The notes under the pieces: model-generated
The model's database searches: none
What the model saw: only the letters and a program-made list of their open reading frames with translations
Told to the model about the DNA's origin: nothing
Program-made: the position numbers and the translations under genes
From: Rhizobacter sp.
Lineage (GTDB): Bacteria > Pseudomonadota > Gammaproteobacteria > Burkholderiales > Burkholderiaceae_C
Direction of reading: 5' to 3'
Length of the DNA: 32,735 nt
Assembly: GCF_018780185.1 (NCBI RefSeq)
Contig: NZ_JADMJX010000084.1
Span: forward strand, 1 to 32,735
Shown here: positions 23,246 through 30,575 of the stretch, in pieces
Position numbering within the stretch: the stretch's first letter is position 1
How the letters are laid out: the number at the start of each line of letters is the position of its first letter

Positions 23246-24142
23246 ATGACCCATCCACACACAACTACCCCCTTCACTTGCCACTGCCCGCTGCACTCGC
23301 GCCGCCTGTTCACCACCACGCTGCTCGGTGGTGGTGCGTTGCTGGCCCTGCCCGCACTGGCGCGCGAGGGCGTCGACGTGGGGCCGCAGTCGGTGTTCAC
23401 CAAGGCCATCTCGGCGCAGCAGGTGGAGACCATGGCCCAGCAGAACTATGTCGACATGAAGCGCCAGGCCAGCGCCAAGGGCGCCTTGGTGCGCGACGAC
23501 GACCCGCAGCTCGTGCGCTTGCGCAGCATCGCCAAGCGCCTGGTGCCGTTCAGCTACGAATGGAACCCGCGTGCGCGCGAGTGGAAGTGGGAGGTGAGCC
23601 TGATCGGCTCTGACCAGATCAATGCGTTTTGCATGCCCGGCGGCAAGATTGCGTTCTACACCGGCATCTTGCAGAAGCTGCAGCTCAATGACGACGAGGT
23701 GGCGATGATCATGGGCCACGAGATCGCCCACGCGCTGCGCGAGCACGCGCGCGAGCGCATGGGCAAGACGGTGGCCACCCGCGGCGGCATCGAGATCCTG
23801 TCGGCCATCTTCGGCTTGGGCAATGCCGGCCGCCTGGCGGCCGACATGGGCGGCCAGCTGCTCACGCTCAAATTCGGCCGCGAAGACGAGTCCGAGGCCG
23901 ACCTGGTCGGCATGGAACTCGCCGCCCGCGGCGGCTACGACCCGCGGGCCGGCGTGACGCTGTGGAACAAGATGGCCGCCGCCGCCAAGGGCGCACCGCC
24001 GCAGTTCCTGTCGACCCACCCGTCGGGGCCGACCCGCATTCAAGACATCCAGGCCAGCCTGCCCAAGGTGCAGGGGCTGTATGCGAAGGCGCCCAAGCCG
24101 GAGCAGCGCTTCGGGCCGCCGGCAGCAGCCGGCAAGAGCTGA
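23246..24142 (+). CDS. M48-family metalloprotease with Tat-type signal
   Basis: This 298-residue protein has a zinc-binding HEIAH motif at His158-His162 (MIMGHEIAHALREH) and the downstream ESEAD motif (about 215-219) that supplies the third ligand in M48 peptidases. The N-terminus contains SRRLFTTTLLGGGALLALP and then ALA, a twin-arginine signal followed by a cleavage site, so the enzyme is probably exported folded to the periplasm. Loss of the usual membrane segments makes it similar to soluble LoiP/BepA-type envelope proteases without TPR repeats. It lies just after the AmpG-like gene, which suggests a shared role in envelope maintenance, though this is inference. Confidence 0.9.
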   Translation: MTHPHTTTPFTCHCPLHSRRLFTTTLLGGGALLALPALAREGVDVGPQSVFTKAISAQQVETMAQQNYVDMKRQASAKGALVRDDDPQLVRLRSIAKRLVPFSYEWNPRAREWKWEVSLIGSDQINAFCMPGGKIAFYTGILQKLQLNDDEVAMIMGHEIAHALREHARERMGKTVATRGGIEILSAIFGLGNAGRLAADMGGQLLTLKFGREDESEADLVGMELAARGGYDPRAGVTLWNKMAAAAKGAPPQFLSTHPSGPTRIQDIQASLPKVQGLYAKAPKPEQRFGPPAAAGKS

Positions 24143-24466
24143 GTCGGGCTGGGTCGGCGCCCCTCTCGTCAGGGGTTAGGCATGTCCCCCGCGTTTGAAG
24201 GAGAAGCACGCTCACCCGGCTCACCAAGTCGCGGATGCTCGCGGTTTGGCTTCGTCGCTCGGACACCTGGTAGGGGCTGTCCATGGGCCGGGTGGCGGTG
24301 CTGCAAGACTCCAACATGATGCGTTCCCCTGGTGCTTGTCGGCGGGCTGACAAGCCCCTCGCCGTGACCACCAATTTAGGGATGACGCGACACAAAAGCC
24401 GGTGAGTCTGACCGGCCGGCTTGTGACTTATTGACCTCGGGGTTTCACGAGCGGGTCACGCGCCCG
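24143..24466. other. 324-bp intergenic region with two hairpins
   Basis: No gene is evident here. Two inverted repeats are visible: GCTTGTC (24334-24340) pairing with GACAAGC (24349-24355) around an 8-nt loop, and AAGCCGG (24396-24402) pairing with CCGGCTT (24416-24422) around a 13-nt loop. The second lies between the convergent metalloprotease and metallo-hydrolase genes and could be a terminator, but there is no long T run. The stretch has poorer coding bias than its surroundings and may be the worn remains of a mobile element. I could not identify one. Confidence 0.4.
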
Positions 24467-25108
24467 TCACGTGCCGCGCACATACGGGTTGTGGCGCCGC
24501 TCCTCGCCGAAGCTGCTCTCCTCGCCGTGCCCGGGGATGAACACCACCTCGTCGCCCATCGGCCACAGGCGCTGGGTGATGGAGCGGATGAGGGTGTCGA
24601 AGTCACCCTGCGGGAAGTCGGTGCGGCCGATGCCGCCGGCAAACAACACGTCGCCCACGAAGGCGCGTTGGCTGGTGGGTTCGAAGAAGACCACGTGCCC
24701 CGGTGTGTGGCCGGGGCAGTGGCGCACCTGCAGCGTGACGTGGCCGACCTGCACCGTGTCGCCGTCGTGCAACCAGCGGGTGGGGGTGAAACTCTCCGCC
24801 GGCGGGAAGCCGAACATGCGGCTTTGTTGCGGCAGGCCGTCGATCCAGAACTGGTCGGCTTCGTGTGGGCCGATGATGGGCAGGCCGCGCTCGCGTGCCA
24901 GTGCGCCGGTGGCGCCTGCGTGGTCGATGTGGGCGTGGGTGAGCCAGATCTGTTCGAGCCTGAGGCCCAACTTGTCGGCGGTGGCCAGCAGGCGCGGCAG
25001 CTCGCCGCCGGGGTCGATGACGGCCGCTTGCATCGTCTCGCTGCACCACACGAGCGAGCAGTTTTGCTGAAAGGGGGTGACCGGGATGGTCAGGTACTGG
25101 AAGCTCAT
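24467..25108 (-). CDS. Metallo-beta-lactamase-fold hydrolase (glyoxalase II-like)
   Basis: The 213-residue protein has the metal-binding motif THAHIDHAG with His58, His60, Asp62 and His63, later ligands in VRHCPGHTPGHVVFF, the bridging Asp in AFVGDVLFAGGIGRTDFP, and a final His in FIPGHGEESS. This short glyoxalase II-like family (YcbL type) hydrolyses thioesters or related substrates in the cytoplasm. The ORF track starts 8 codons upstream; the ATG at 25108 (MSFQYLTIPVTPFQQN) matches the usual N-terminus. It is divergent from the Nudix gene with a gap of 74 bp. Confidence 0.9.
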   Translation of the reverse strand: MSFQYLTIPVTPFQQNCSLVWCSETMQAAVIDPGGELPRLLATADKLGLRLEQIWLTHAHIDHAGATGALARERGLPIIGPHEADQFWIDGLPQQSRMFGFPPAESFTPTRWLHDGDTVQVGHVTLQVRHCPGHTPGHVVFFEPTSQRAFVGDVLFAGGIGRTDFPQGDFDTLIRSITQRLWPMGDEVVFIPGHGEESSFGEERRHNPYVRGT

Positions 25109-25182
25109 GTCACGAAGGCAAGCGGAGTGCAAAGTATGAAACTGGGGCCCAATGTATCGAACTCACCTCAGCTCGCCGGATC

Positions 25183-25896
25183 ATGCAGCCCATGAACAGC
25201 ACCCCGACCACGGGCCCGCACAGCCTGCTGCGCGACGAGCGGCTCAAGTCGCTCGTCCAGGGCGCATTGCGCGCGTTCAACGTGCAGAGCCACGCCGGCG
25301 AGCCGCAAGCCAAGCCGCTGCATGCGGCGGCAGTCGCCATCGCCATCATTGACGAAGGCCATGGCGCTGACTTGCCGGGCCTGGCGCGGCACGCGCAATG
25401 GAGCACCCAGGCCGCCTTGCTGCTGACACGGCGCTCGCTGCAGCTGCGCCGCCACGCCGGCCAATGGGCGCTGCCGGGTGGGCGCATCGACGCGGGCGAG
25501 ACCGCCGAGCAGGCGGCCCTGCGCGAGATGGCCGAAGAGGTCAACCTGCACCTCGACGGCAGCGCCGTGATGGGCCGGCTCGATGATTTTGTGACCCGTT
25601 CGGGTTTTGTGATCACGCCGGTGGTGGTGTGGGCGGGTGCGGCGCGCGACATCGTGCCCAACCCCGAAGAAGTCGCCAGCGTGCACCGCATTCCGGTGGC
25701 CGAGTTCTTGCGCGCCGACGCGCCGATGCTCGATCAGGCCGAACACAGCGAGCACATGGTGCCGCGCATGCCCCTGGGTGCCGACTGGATTGCCGCGCCC
25801 ACCGCGGCCATGCTCTACCAGTTCAGAGAGGTGTGCATCGAGGGCCGGAGCACCCGCGTGTCGCATTTCGAACAACCGCTGTTCGCCTGGAAGTGA
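25183..25896 (+). CDS. Nudix hydrolase, CoA-diphosphatase-like
   Basis: The 237-residue protein has a Nudix box (GGRIDAGETAEQAALREM, then AEEVNL) preceded by LQLRRHAGQWALP, similar to the region before the box in NudL-type CoA diphosphatases. The glutamates of the REx2EE core are present, but the usual glycine near the end of the box is Asn (EEVNL rather than EExGL). It probably hydrolyses a nucleoside-diphosphate-linked compound. Two ATGs are possible, at 25183 and 25192; neither has a clear ribosome site. The gene converges on the PAS protein with a 13-bp gap. Confidence 0.87.
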   Translation: MQPMNSTPTTGPHSLLRDERLKSLVQGALRAFNVQSHAGEPQAKPLHAAAVAIAIIDEGHGADLPGLARHAQWSTQAALLLTRRSLQLRRHAGQWALPGGRIDAGETAEQAALREMAEEVNLHLDGSAVMGRLDDFVTRSGFVITPVVVWAGAARDIVPNPEEVASVHRIPVAEFLRADAPMLDQAEHSEHMVPRMPLGADWIAAPTAAMLYQFREVCIEGRSTRVSHFEQPLFAWK

Positions 25897-25909
25897 CGCC
25901 AGGCCCGCG

Positions 25910-26524
25910 TCAGCGTGTGGCGCTGCCTTCGCGCAGCGCGAGGTCGAGCAAGTCGCTCACCCGCTCGATCAGCGGGTGCGCTTCATACGGCGCACCGGCC
26001 ACGCCCAAGATGGCATGCAGGGGCAAGCGCGAAGGCCGCTCGATGGCCTGCTCGGGGTCTTCGGCGGCAAGACCGTGCAGCGACCGCGTGGTGGGCCGGC
26101 CGGTGAGGTCGACCATGGTGCCGACCATGCGGGTGGCGTTGCCGTTGGCGTCGCGCTCCACGACCCGGCCACGCGACAGCACCGTGCGGTAGCCCGAGCC
26201 GTTGCTGCGCAGGCGAAAGCGCATCTCATAGCTGGATGCCTTGCCGTCGAGGTGCGAGCGCAGCGAACCCTGCATGGACTCCAGGTCGTCGGGGTGCACC
26301 CGGCAGCGCCAGAACCCGGTGTTGTCGGGCTCGTGGATGCGCGGAAAGCCAAGGCGCGCCTTCCATGGCGGCGAGTAGTGAACCATCTCCTGAAAAGGGT
26401 CCAGGTCCCACACGCCGAAGCTGGCGTTCTCGATGGCCAGACGCCAGCGTTGCAGTTGGGCGGCGCGGTCCAGCGTCATGCTTTGAGTGAGGAGGTTGCG
26501 GGTGTCAAGCTGGAATTCTCCCAC
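25910..26524 (-). CDS. Stand-alone PAS-domain protein
   Basis: This protein of up to 204 residues contains one PAS_3-type fold: AIENASFGVWDLDPFQEMVH at the start, a middle helix region (RVHPDDLESMQGSLRSHL) and the closing strands MRFRLRSNGSGYRTVLSRG. No kinase, GGDEF, EAL or helix-turn-helix output domain is present. The C-terminal 60 residues are polar and helical. The track start is a GTG at 26524; an ATG at 26479 (MTLDRAAQL) would give 189 residues and is also reasonable, since neither has a clear ribosome site. It may sense a small ligand or redox state and act through a partner protein not identified here. Confidence 0.75.
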   Translation of the reverse strand: MGEFQLDTRNLLTQSMTLDRAAQLQRWRLAIENASFGVWDLDPFQEMVHYSPPWKARLGFPRIHEPDNTGFWRCRVHPDDLESMQGSLRSHLDGKASSYEMRFRLRSNGSGYRTVLSRGRVVERDANGNATRMVGTMVDLTGRPTTRSLHGLAAEDPEQAIERPSRLPLHAILGVAGAPYEAHPLIERVSDLLDLALREGSATR

Positions 26525-26609
26525 CGTCGCCCCGCTGCCCCTCGTGCTGGTACGGGTTCAACTTGCCCCACCGTGGCGTACGGCGCACTCCAGACGCGCC
26601 CGCCGTTGC

Positions 26610-27272
26610 TCAGGCCAACACGCGCCGCAGCCAGCGGTTGAGGTCGCCGATCTCCTCGGCGCACACCGAGTGCGGCATCGGGTAGTCGTGCCACTCGATC
26701 GGGTAGCCCAGGGCGGCCAGCGCGTCGCGCGAGGCCACGCCGCGCGCGAACGCCACCACCGGATCTTGCGTGCCATGCGCCAGGAACAAGGGCACGTCGC
26801 GGTTGGCCGCGCTGCGCTCGGTGGCCGTGCTGGCCGCCAGCGGCAGGTAGCCCGACATACCCGCCACCCCGGCCAGCCGCTCGGGGTGGCGCAGGCCGGT
26901 CAGCAGCGCCATTGCGCAGCCTTGCGAAAAACCGGCCAGCACGATGCGCGAGGCGGGCACACCACGCGCCTTTTCTGCGGCGATCAGTTCTTCGATCAGG
27001 GCTTGCGATTCACGCAAGCCGGCTTCGTCTTCGCGCCGCGCGAGGTCGGGGCCGAGGATGTCGTACCAGGCGCGCATCACGTAGCCGCCGTTGATCGTGA
27101 CCGGCCGCTCCGGCGCATGCGGCAGCACGAAGCGCACCGCGCCGAGGGCGCTCAGGTCGAGCTCTTCGGCGATGGGTGCGAAGCCGTGGCCGCTGTCGCC
27201 CAGCCCGTGCAGCACGATCACGGTGCGTGTGGGCGAGGGGCCGGTTTCGATCTCGAGGGTGTCCAGTGACAT
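26610..27272 (-). CDS. Alpha/beta hydrolase, phospholipase/carboxylesterase family
   Basis: The 220-residue enzyme has the classic small carboxylesterase pattern: VIVLHGLGDSGHGFAPIAEE (oxyanion loop), nucleophile Ser116 in LAGFSQGCAMAL, acid Asp170 in AHGTQDPVV and His201 in YPMPHSVCAEEI. It is the normal length for the family (about 215-225). It hydrolyses carboxyl esters or thioesters in the cytoplasm; the natural substrate is not predictable. It lies downstream of the AraC gene on the same strand with a 39-bp gap and may share its transcript. Confidence 0.92.
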   Translation of the reverse strand: MSLDTLEIETGPSPTRTVIVLHGLGDSGHGFAPIAEELDLSALGAVRFVLPHAPERPVTINGGYVMRAWYDILGPDLARREDEAGLRESQALIEELIAAEKARGVPASRIVLAGFSQGCAMALLTGLRHPERLAGVAGMSGYLPLAASTATERSAANRDVPLFLAHGTQDPVVAFARGVASRDALAALGYPIEWHDYPMPHSVCAEEIGDLNRWLRRVLA

Positions 27273-27311
27273 GGGGGCTCCGCGGTTGGCTGGGCGCCCA
27301 TCGTAAGGGCC

Positions 27312-28331
27312 TCAGCGCGTGGTGGTGGCTCCAGCCCCGCGAAAGGCCCCCGGCGTGTCGCCCGTCCAGCCGCGAAACGCGCGGTGGAACGAAGCCGTGC
27401 TGTCAAAGCCCAGCTGGGCACTGATGGCGTTGATGGGCTCGTGTCCGCGGGTCAGCATCTGCAAGGCCATGTCGCGGCGGAACTCGTCTTTCACGCGCTG
27501 GAAGCTGGTGCCTTCATCGGCCAGGCGGCGGTGCAGCGTGCGCGCCGACACATGCAAGGCCTCGGCCGCGCTCTCGGCGGTGGCGGGCAGCGGGAGGCGC
27601 TCGGCCAGGTAGGCGCGCAGGCGCAGGCCGAGGCGTTTTTCGTGCTCGCCCACGAACAGCCAGTCTTCGGGAGCGCGCAGCAAGAACTCGTTCAGCTCAT
27701 GCTTGTTGCGGCGGATCGGCAGCTGCAGCAGCTCGGGCTCCAGGTGCAAGGCAGCCTGCGCCTGGTTGAAGAACACCGGGCCGGGGTACAGCGCCAGGTA
27801 GTCGCTGGCAAAGCTCGGCTGCGCAAACGTGAAGTCGACGCGGATCAGCGGCAGGCGCTGCCCCACCAGCCAGGAGAGCACACCATGCACGACCTTGAGC
27901 AGCATGTCTTGCGCGAACGGCTTGCAGGGCAGCGGTGTCTGGGTGGAAGCAATGGCGATGCGCGCGCTGGCGGGGTCAGGCAGCAACACCATGTGCAGGT
28001 CGTCGCGCAGCATGCGCGACATGTAGGTCCAGCGGTGCAGCGCCACCATCAGGTTCTTGGCATCCATCAGCGCCAGGCAGGTGAACTTGAGCGCGCCATG
28101 GCGAAACGCCCGCGGGAACAGGCGCAGCATCTCGTCGTCCAGCGCGAAGGCGAGCGCGCGGTAGATCGCCGAGAACTCGGCTTCGCCAATGCGGGCGTCA
28201 GCTTGGGTGAGCCGAGTGGGGTCGAGCCCCACCTTTTGCAGCAGCGCGGTGTCGGTGGGCGAGACCTCGGCAGCCTGCAACAAGGCGGCCAGGTAGCCCA
28301 TCGAAAGAGTCGGCGTCAGCGCAGGTGCCAT
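27312..28331 (-). CDS. AraC-family transcriptional regulator
   Basis: The 339-residue regulator has an N-terminal arabinose-binding-like domain of the OruR/ArgR2 type (about 15-200) and a C-terminal AraC helix-turn-helix pair: AAEALHVSARTLHRRLADEG followed by INAISAQLGFDSTASFHRAF, then FRGWTGDTPGAFR. It would bind DNA as a dimer in response to an unknown small molecule. It may control itself and the carboxylesterase gene downstream. The ATG at 28331 lies 74 bp from the outer-membrane protein stop, and a hairpin in between probably insulates it. Confidence 0.9.
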   Translation of the reverse strand: MAPALTPTLSMGYLAALLQAAEVSPTDTALLQKVGLDPTRLTQADARIGEAEFSAIYRALAFALDDEMLRLFPRAFRHGALKFTCLALMDAKNLMVALHRWTYMSRMLRDDLHMVLLPDPASARIAIASTQTPLPCKPFAQDMLLKVVHGVLSWLVGQRLPLIRVDFTFAQPSFASDYLALYPGPVFFNQAQAALHLEPELLQLPIRRNKHELNEFLLRAPEDWLFVGEHEKRLGLRLRAYLAERLPLPATAESAAEALHVSARTLHRRLADEGTSFQRVKDEFRRDMALQMLTRGHEPINAISAQLGFDSTASFHRAFRGWTGDTPGAFRGAGATTTR

Positions 28332-28369
28332 GGCGCTGAAAGTAGCACGCGCGCCTGGGTGGCGCGACT

Positions 28370-28391
28370 GGTGGAAGCCTGGGCTTCCACC
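28370..28391 (-). terminator. Perfect hairpin after the outer-membrane protein gene
   Basis: GGTGGAAGCC and GGCTTCCACC form a 10-bp perfect inverted repeat separated by only 2 nt. It lies 15 nt after the stop of the minus-strand outer-membrane protein gene, before the AraC gene. There is no T run, so it may be a weak terminator or an mRNA 3'-end stabiliser. Confidence 0.6.
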
Positions 28392-28405
28392 CGGTCTGCA
28401 GGGTC

Positions 28406-29047
28406 TTAGAAGCGGTAGTTGAAGCCGATGGCGATCATCGGGATCGCCTTGATCTTGCCCGCGCCGTCGCGGATCTCGGCCAGCTCGGCGTCGATGTCGG
28501 ACTGCGGGATCAGGCTGAAGTTGTTGCCGCTGTGCGACTCGGTCACCTTGGCCTTGCCGATCGATGCGCCCAGATCGAACACGAAGCCCCAGCCGGTGCT
28601 CAGCTGGTGCCCATAGCCCAGCCCCAGGTAGGGCGTGGTCTTGGGGAACTCGATCTTCACGTTGAAGCGGTCGGTGCTGTCGGTGGTGTAGGTGTTGTTG
28701 CCAATCGTCATGGGGGTGCCATTGCCCCTGGCCAGCAGGTCGAGCTTCATGTTGTTGAAGGTCACGCCACCCGTGAAGCGAAAGCCGCCCCCATCGAAGG
28801 GAAACCAGTCACCAAACAGGCCGACGCGGTTGTAGGTGGCCTTGCCTTCGTAGTCGATGCCTTCTTCACGCTCGTTCTTGTCGCGGCTGCCGAGGGTGCC
28901 GAAATCGCCGCGCACGGTGAACTGTGGTGACAGCGCCTGGGCAAAACCCAGCATCACGCCGTGCGTGCCGATGCCGGTGTACACCTCGCCGGCGTTCGCG
29001 CCCGCGGCCAAGGTCACAGCCGCCAGGGCGATCAGGGTGCGCTTCAT
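28406..29047 (-). CDS. Small outer-membrane beta-barrel protein
   Basis: The 213-residue protein has a signal peptide (MKRTLIALAAVTLAAGANA, cleaved before GEV) and ends in aromatic Phe (IGFNYRF), the usual C-terminal signal for BAM insertion. The mature part has alternating strands (for example FTVRGDFGTLG, YNRVGLFGDWFPF, PYLGLGYGHQL, GWGFVFDLGASIG), consistent with an eight-stranded barrel of the OmpA/OmpW size class. Function is unknown. An AAGGAA ribosome site lies 5 nt before the ATG, directly after a leader hairpin described separately. Confidence 0.87.
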   Translation of the reverse strand: MKRTLIALAAVTLAAGANAGEVYTGIGTHGVMLGFAQALSPQFTVRGDFGTLGSRDKNEREEGIDYEGKATYNRVGLFGDWFPFDGGGFRFTGGVTFNNMKLDLLARGNGTPMTIGNNTYTTDSTDRFNVKIEFPKTTPYLGLGYGHQLSTGWGFVFDLGASIGKAKVTESHSGNNFSLIPQSDIDAELAEIRDGAGKIKAIPMIAIGFNYRF

Positions 29048-29058
29048 GGTGTTCCTTC

Positions 29059-29093
29059 TGAGATTTGACCCTGCACAGCGCAGGTGAATCTCA
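29059..29093 (-). promoter_or_regulatory. Leader hairpin in front of the outer-membrane protein gene
   Basis: On the minus strand the mRNA leader would read TGAGATT, CCTGC, a 5-nt loop, GCAGG, then AATCTCA, giving a 7-bp outer stem and a 5-bp inner stem with a small internal loop. The ribosome site AAGGAA starts 2-3 nt after the hairpin and the ATG is 11 nt after it. This could control translation or mRNA stability, or be a DNA-level operator. Confidence 0.5.
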
Positions 29094-29119
29094 TTCTAGG
29101 AACGGGGGGTGGGGGCGGG

Positions 29120-29137
29120 ATCGGCCAAACAGCCGAT
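29120..29137. terminator. Short hairpin in the gap before the outer-membrane protein gene
   Basis: ATCGGC-CAAACA-GCCGAT forms a 6-bp stem with a 6-nt loop. It lies between the DUF937-like tail and the outer-membrane protein gene, both on the minus strand. It could end the DUF3597 transcript, but no T run follows. Confidence 0.35.
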
Positions 29138-29172
29138 GTGGCGTGACGCTTTTCACCCGATCGGCGGGTGGT

Positions 29173-29320
29173 TCAGCGCAGCGCCTTGCCTGCCATTTGC
29201 AAGATGTCGTCGAGCGGGTTGCCGTCGCCGTTCAAGTCGAGCATCGAGGCCAGGCCACCACTGCCCAGCGGCCCGAGCGGGCCACCCAGGTCGTCGAGCC
29301 CGGACGATTGCGCCTGCGTG
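29173..29320 (-). pseudogene. Start-less DUF937-like C-terminal tail
   Basis: An open stretch in the +1 frame relative to DUF3597 encodes about 49 residues ending SMLDLNGDGNPLDDILQMAG followed by KALR and a stop. The DLNGDGNPLDDIL segment, preceded by Gly/Leu-rich sequence (DDLGGPLGPLGSGGL), resembles the C-terminus of DUF937-type proteins. There is no plausible ATG, GTG or TTG before the internal ATG of SMLDL, and the frame closes soon inside the DUF3597 gene. It is therefore best read as a remnant of a gene whose 5' part was lost. It is too short for the ORF track. A frameshifted extension of DUF3597 is a less likely alternative. Confidence 0.5.
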
Positions 29321-29728
29321 TCAGTCCAGCAACTCGGCGGGCACGTTGCCGCCGTTGGCGGCGATGTGCGCCAGCACGTTCTTGTGCAGCCAGATGTTCA
29401 TCTTGGCCGAGTCGCCCATCAGGTCATCGGGGCAGTTCAACTCCTTGGCCAGCTCCTTGCGGGCCGTCAGGCTGCTGTCGATGTCGAGCAGCTTGAGCAG
29501 GTCGACGATGGAGGTGCGCCAGTTCAGCTTTTGCGGGTTGGCTTTGGCGCGCTGCTCCAGCTGCGCGACCACGTCGACCACCGCGATCGGGTTCACCACC
29601 GCGGCGGCGGGTACCGAGCTCGGCGTGGATGCAGCCGCTGGAGGGGGCGCCACCGAAGCGGGCGTGACGGGCGCCGCGGCCGCTTCTTTCATGCCGAGCT
29701 TTTCGAGGATGTTGCTGAAAAATCCCAT
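29321..29728 (-). CDS. DUF3597 domain protein
   Basis: The 135-residue protein begins MGFFSNILEKLGMK, has an Ala/Pro-rich linker (about 16-45) and then the DUF3597 core: VAQLEQRAKANPQKLNWRTS, VDLLKLLDIDSSLTARKELA, and an end in NIWLHKNVLAHIAANGGNVP and AELLD. It is the usual length and ending for the family, so the stop is not premature. The function is unknown; the family is small, soluble and common in proteobacteria. A DUF937-like tail fragment follows immediately in another frame. Confidence 0.85.
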   Translation of the reverse strand: MGFFSNILEKLGMKEAAAAPVTPASVAPPPAAASTPSSVPAAAVVNPIAVVDVVAQLEQRAKANPQKLNWRTSIVDLLKLLDIDSSLTARKELAKELNCPDDLMGDSAKMNIWLHKNVLAHIAANGGNVPAELLD

Positions 29729-29776
29729 GGTGCGCTTCCGATTGAGTGATCAGAGGCGCATGGTAGGCCGGATGGG

Positions 29777-30562
29777 TTACAGCGTGAAGTCGTAATCGAT
29801 GATCAGCGGCGCGTGGTCGGAAAAGCGCTGTTCCAGGAAGATGTGTTCCTTGCGGGCCAGCGCGGCCAGAGCCGGCGTGGCCAGGTGGTAGTCGAGCCGC
29901 CAGCCCACGTTCTTGGCGTAGGCCTGGCCGCGGTTGCTCCACCAGGTGTATTGCTCGGCCTTGTCATTCAGTGTGCGAAACACGTCGACCAGGCCCAGCT
30001 CGTCGAGCGTGTGGGTCATCCAGGCGCGCTCTTCGGGCAGAAAGCCGCTGTTCTTCTGGTTGCTGCGCCAGTTCTTGAGGTCGATCTCCTTGTGCGCGAT
30101 GTTGATATCGCCCACCAGGATGAACTCGCGCTCGGCCTTGAGCCGCTGCAGATAGGGCGTCATCAACGCGAGAAAGCGGAACTTGGCGAGCTGACGCTCC
30201 TCGCCACTGGAGCCGCTGGGGAAGTAGCAGCTGATGATGCTCAAGCGGCGTGCGGGCGTGTCGAAGCGCACTTCGATGTAGCGCCCCTCGGCGTCGAACT
30301 CGGGCGCGCCGATGCCCACCACCACGTCGCTGGGTTCCTTGCGGGAGTACACGCCCACACCCGAGTAGCCCTTCTTCTCGGCGAAGTGGAAGTGGCCCTT
30401 CAGATCGTGCAGGGTGTCGAAGCGCTCGGCGATGTCGGCGGCCTGCGCCTTGATTTCTTGCACACCCATACAATCGGCGCCCAGGGCTTCGGCCCAGGGC
30501 AACAGGCCCTTGGTGGCGGCAGAACGAATGCCGTTCAAATTCAAAGACACCAGTCGAAACAC
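29777..30562 (-). CDS. xthA: Exodeoxyribonuclease III
   Basis: The 261-residue protein is an AP endonuclease/3'-5' exonuclease for base-excision repair. The conserved motifs are in order: SLNLNGIRSA (metal and DNA contact), GVQEIKAQ with the metal-binding Glu, CYFPSGS, VGDINIAH with catalytic Asp/Asn, WRLDYHLA, and FSDHAPLIIDYD with the catalytic His. The ORF track begins at 30685, but that extension is antisense to pyrE and has no family match. The GTG at 30562 (VFRLVSLNLNG), preceded by GGGGGG-like sequence, gives the normal length. It is divergent from pyrE with only 13 bp between the two start codons. Confidence 0.93.
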   Translation of the reverse strand: MFRLVSLNLNGIRSAATKGLLPWAEALGADCMGVQEIKAQAADIAERFDTLHDLKGHFHFAEKKGYSGVGVYSRKEPSDVVVGIGAPEFDAEGRYIEVRFDTPARRLSIISCYFPSGSSGEERQLAKFRFLALMTPYLQRLKAEREFILVGDINIAHKEIDLKNWRSNQKNSGFLPEERAWMTHTLDELGLVDVFRTLNDKAEQYTWWSNRGQAYAKNVGWRLDYHLATPALAALARKEHIFLEQRFSDHAPLIIDYDFTL

Positions 30563-30575
30563 GAGACACCCCCCG

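Noticed and set aside
21560-24043. An 827-residue minus-strand ORF opposite the AmpG and M48 genes
   Set aside because: It is a Gln/His/Arg-rich shadow across two real genes, with no motif.
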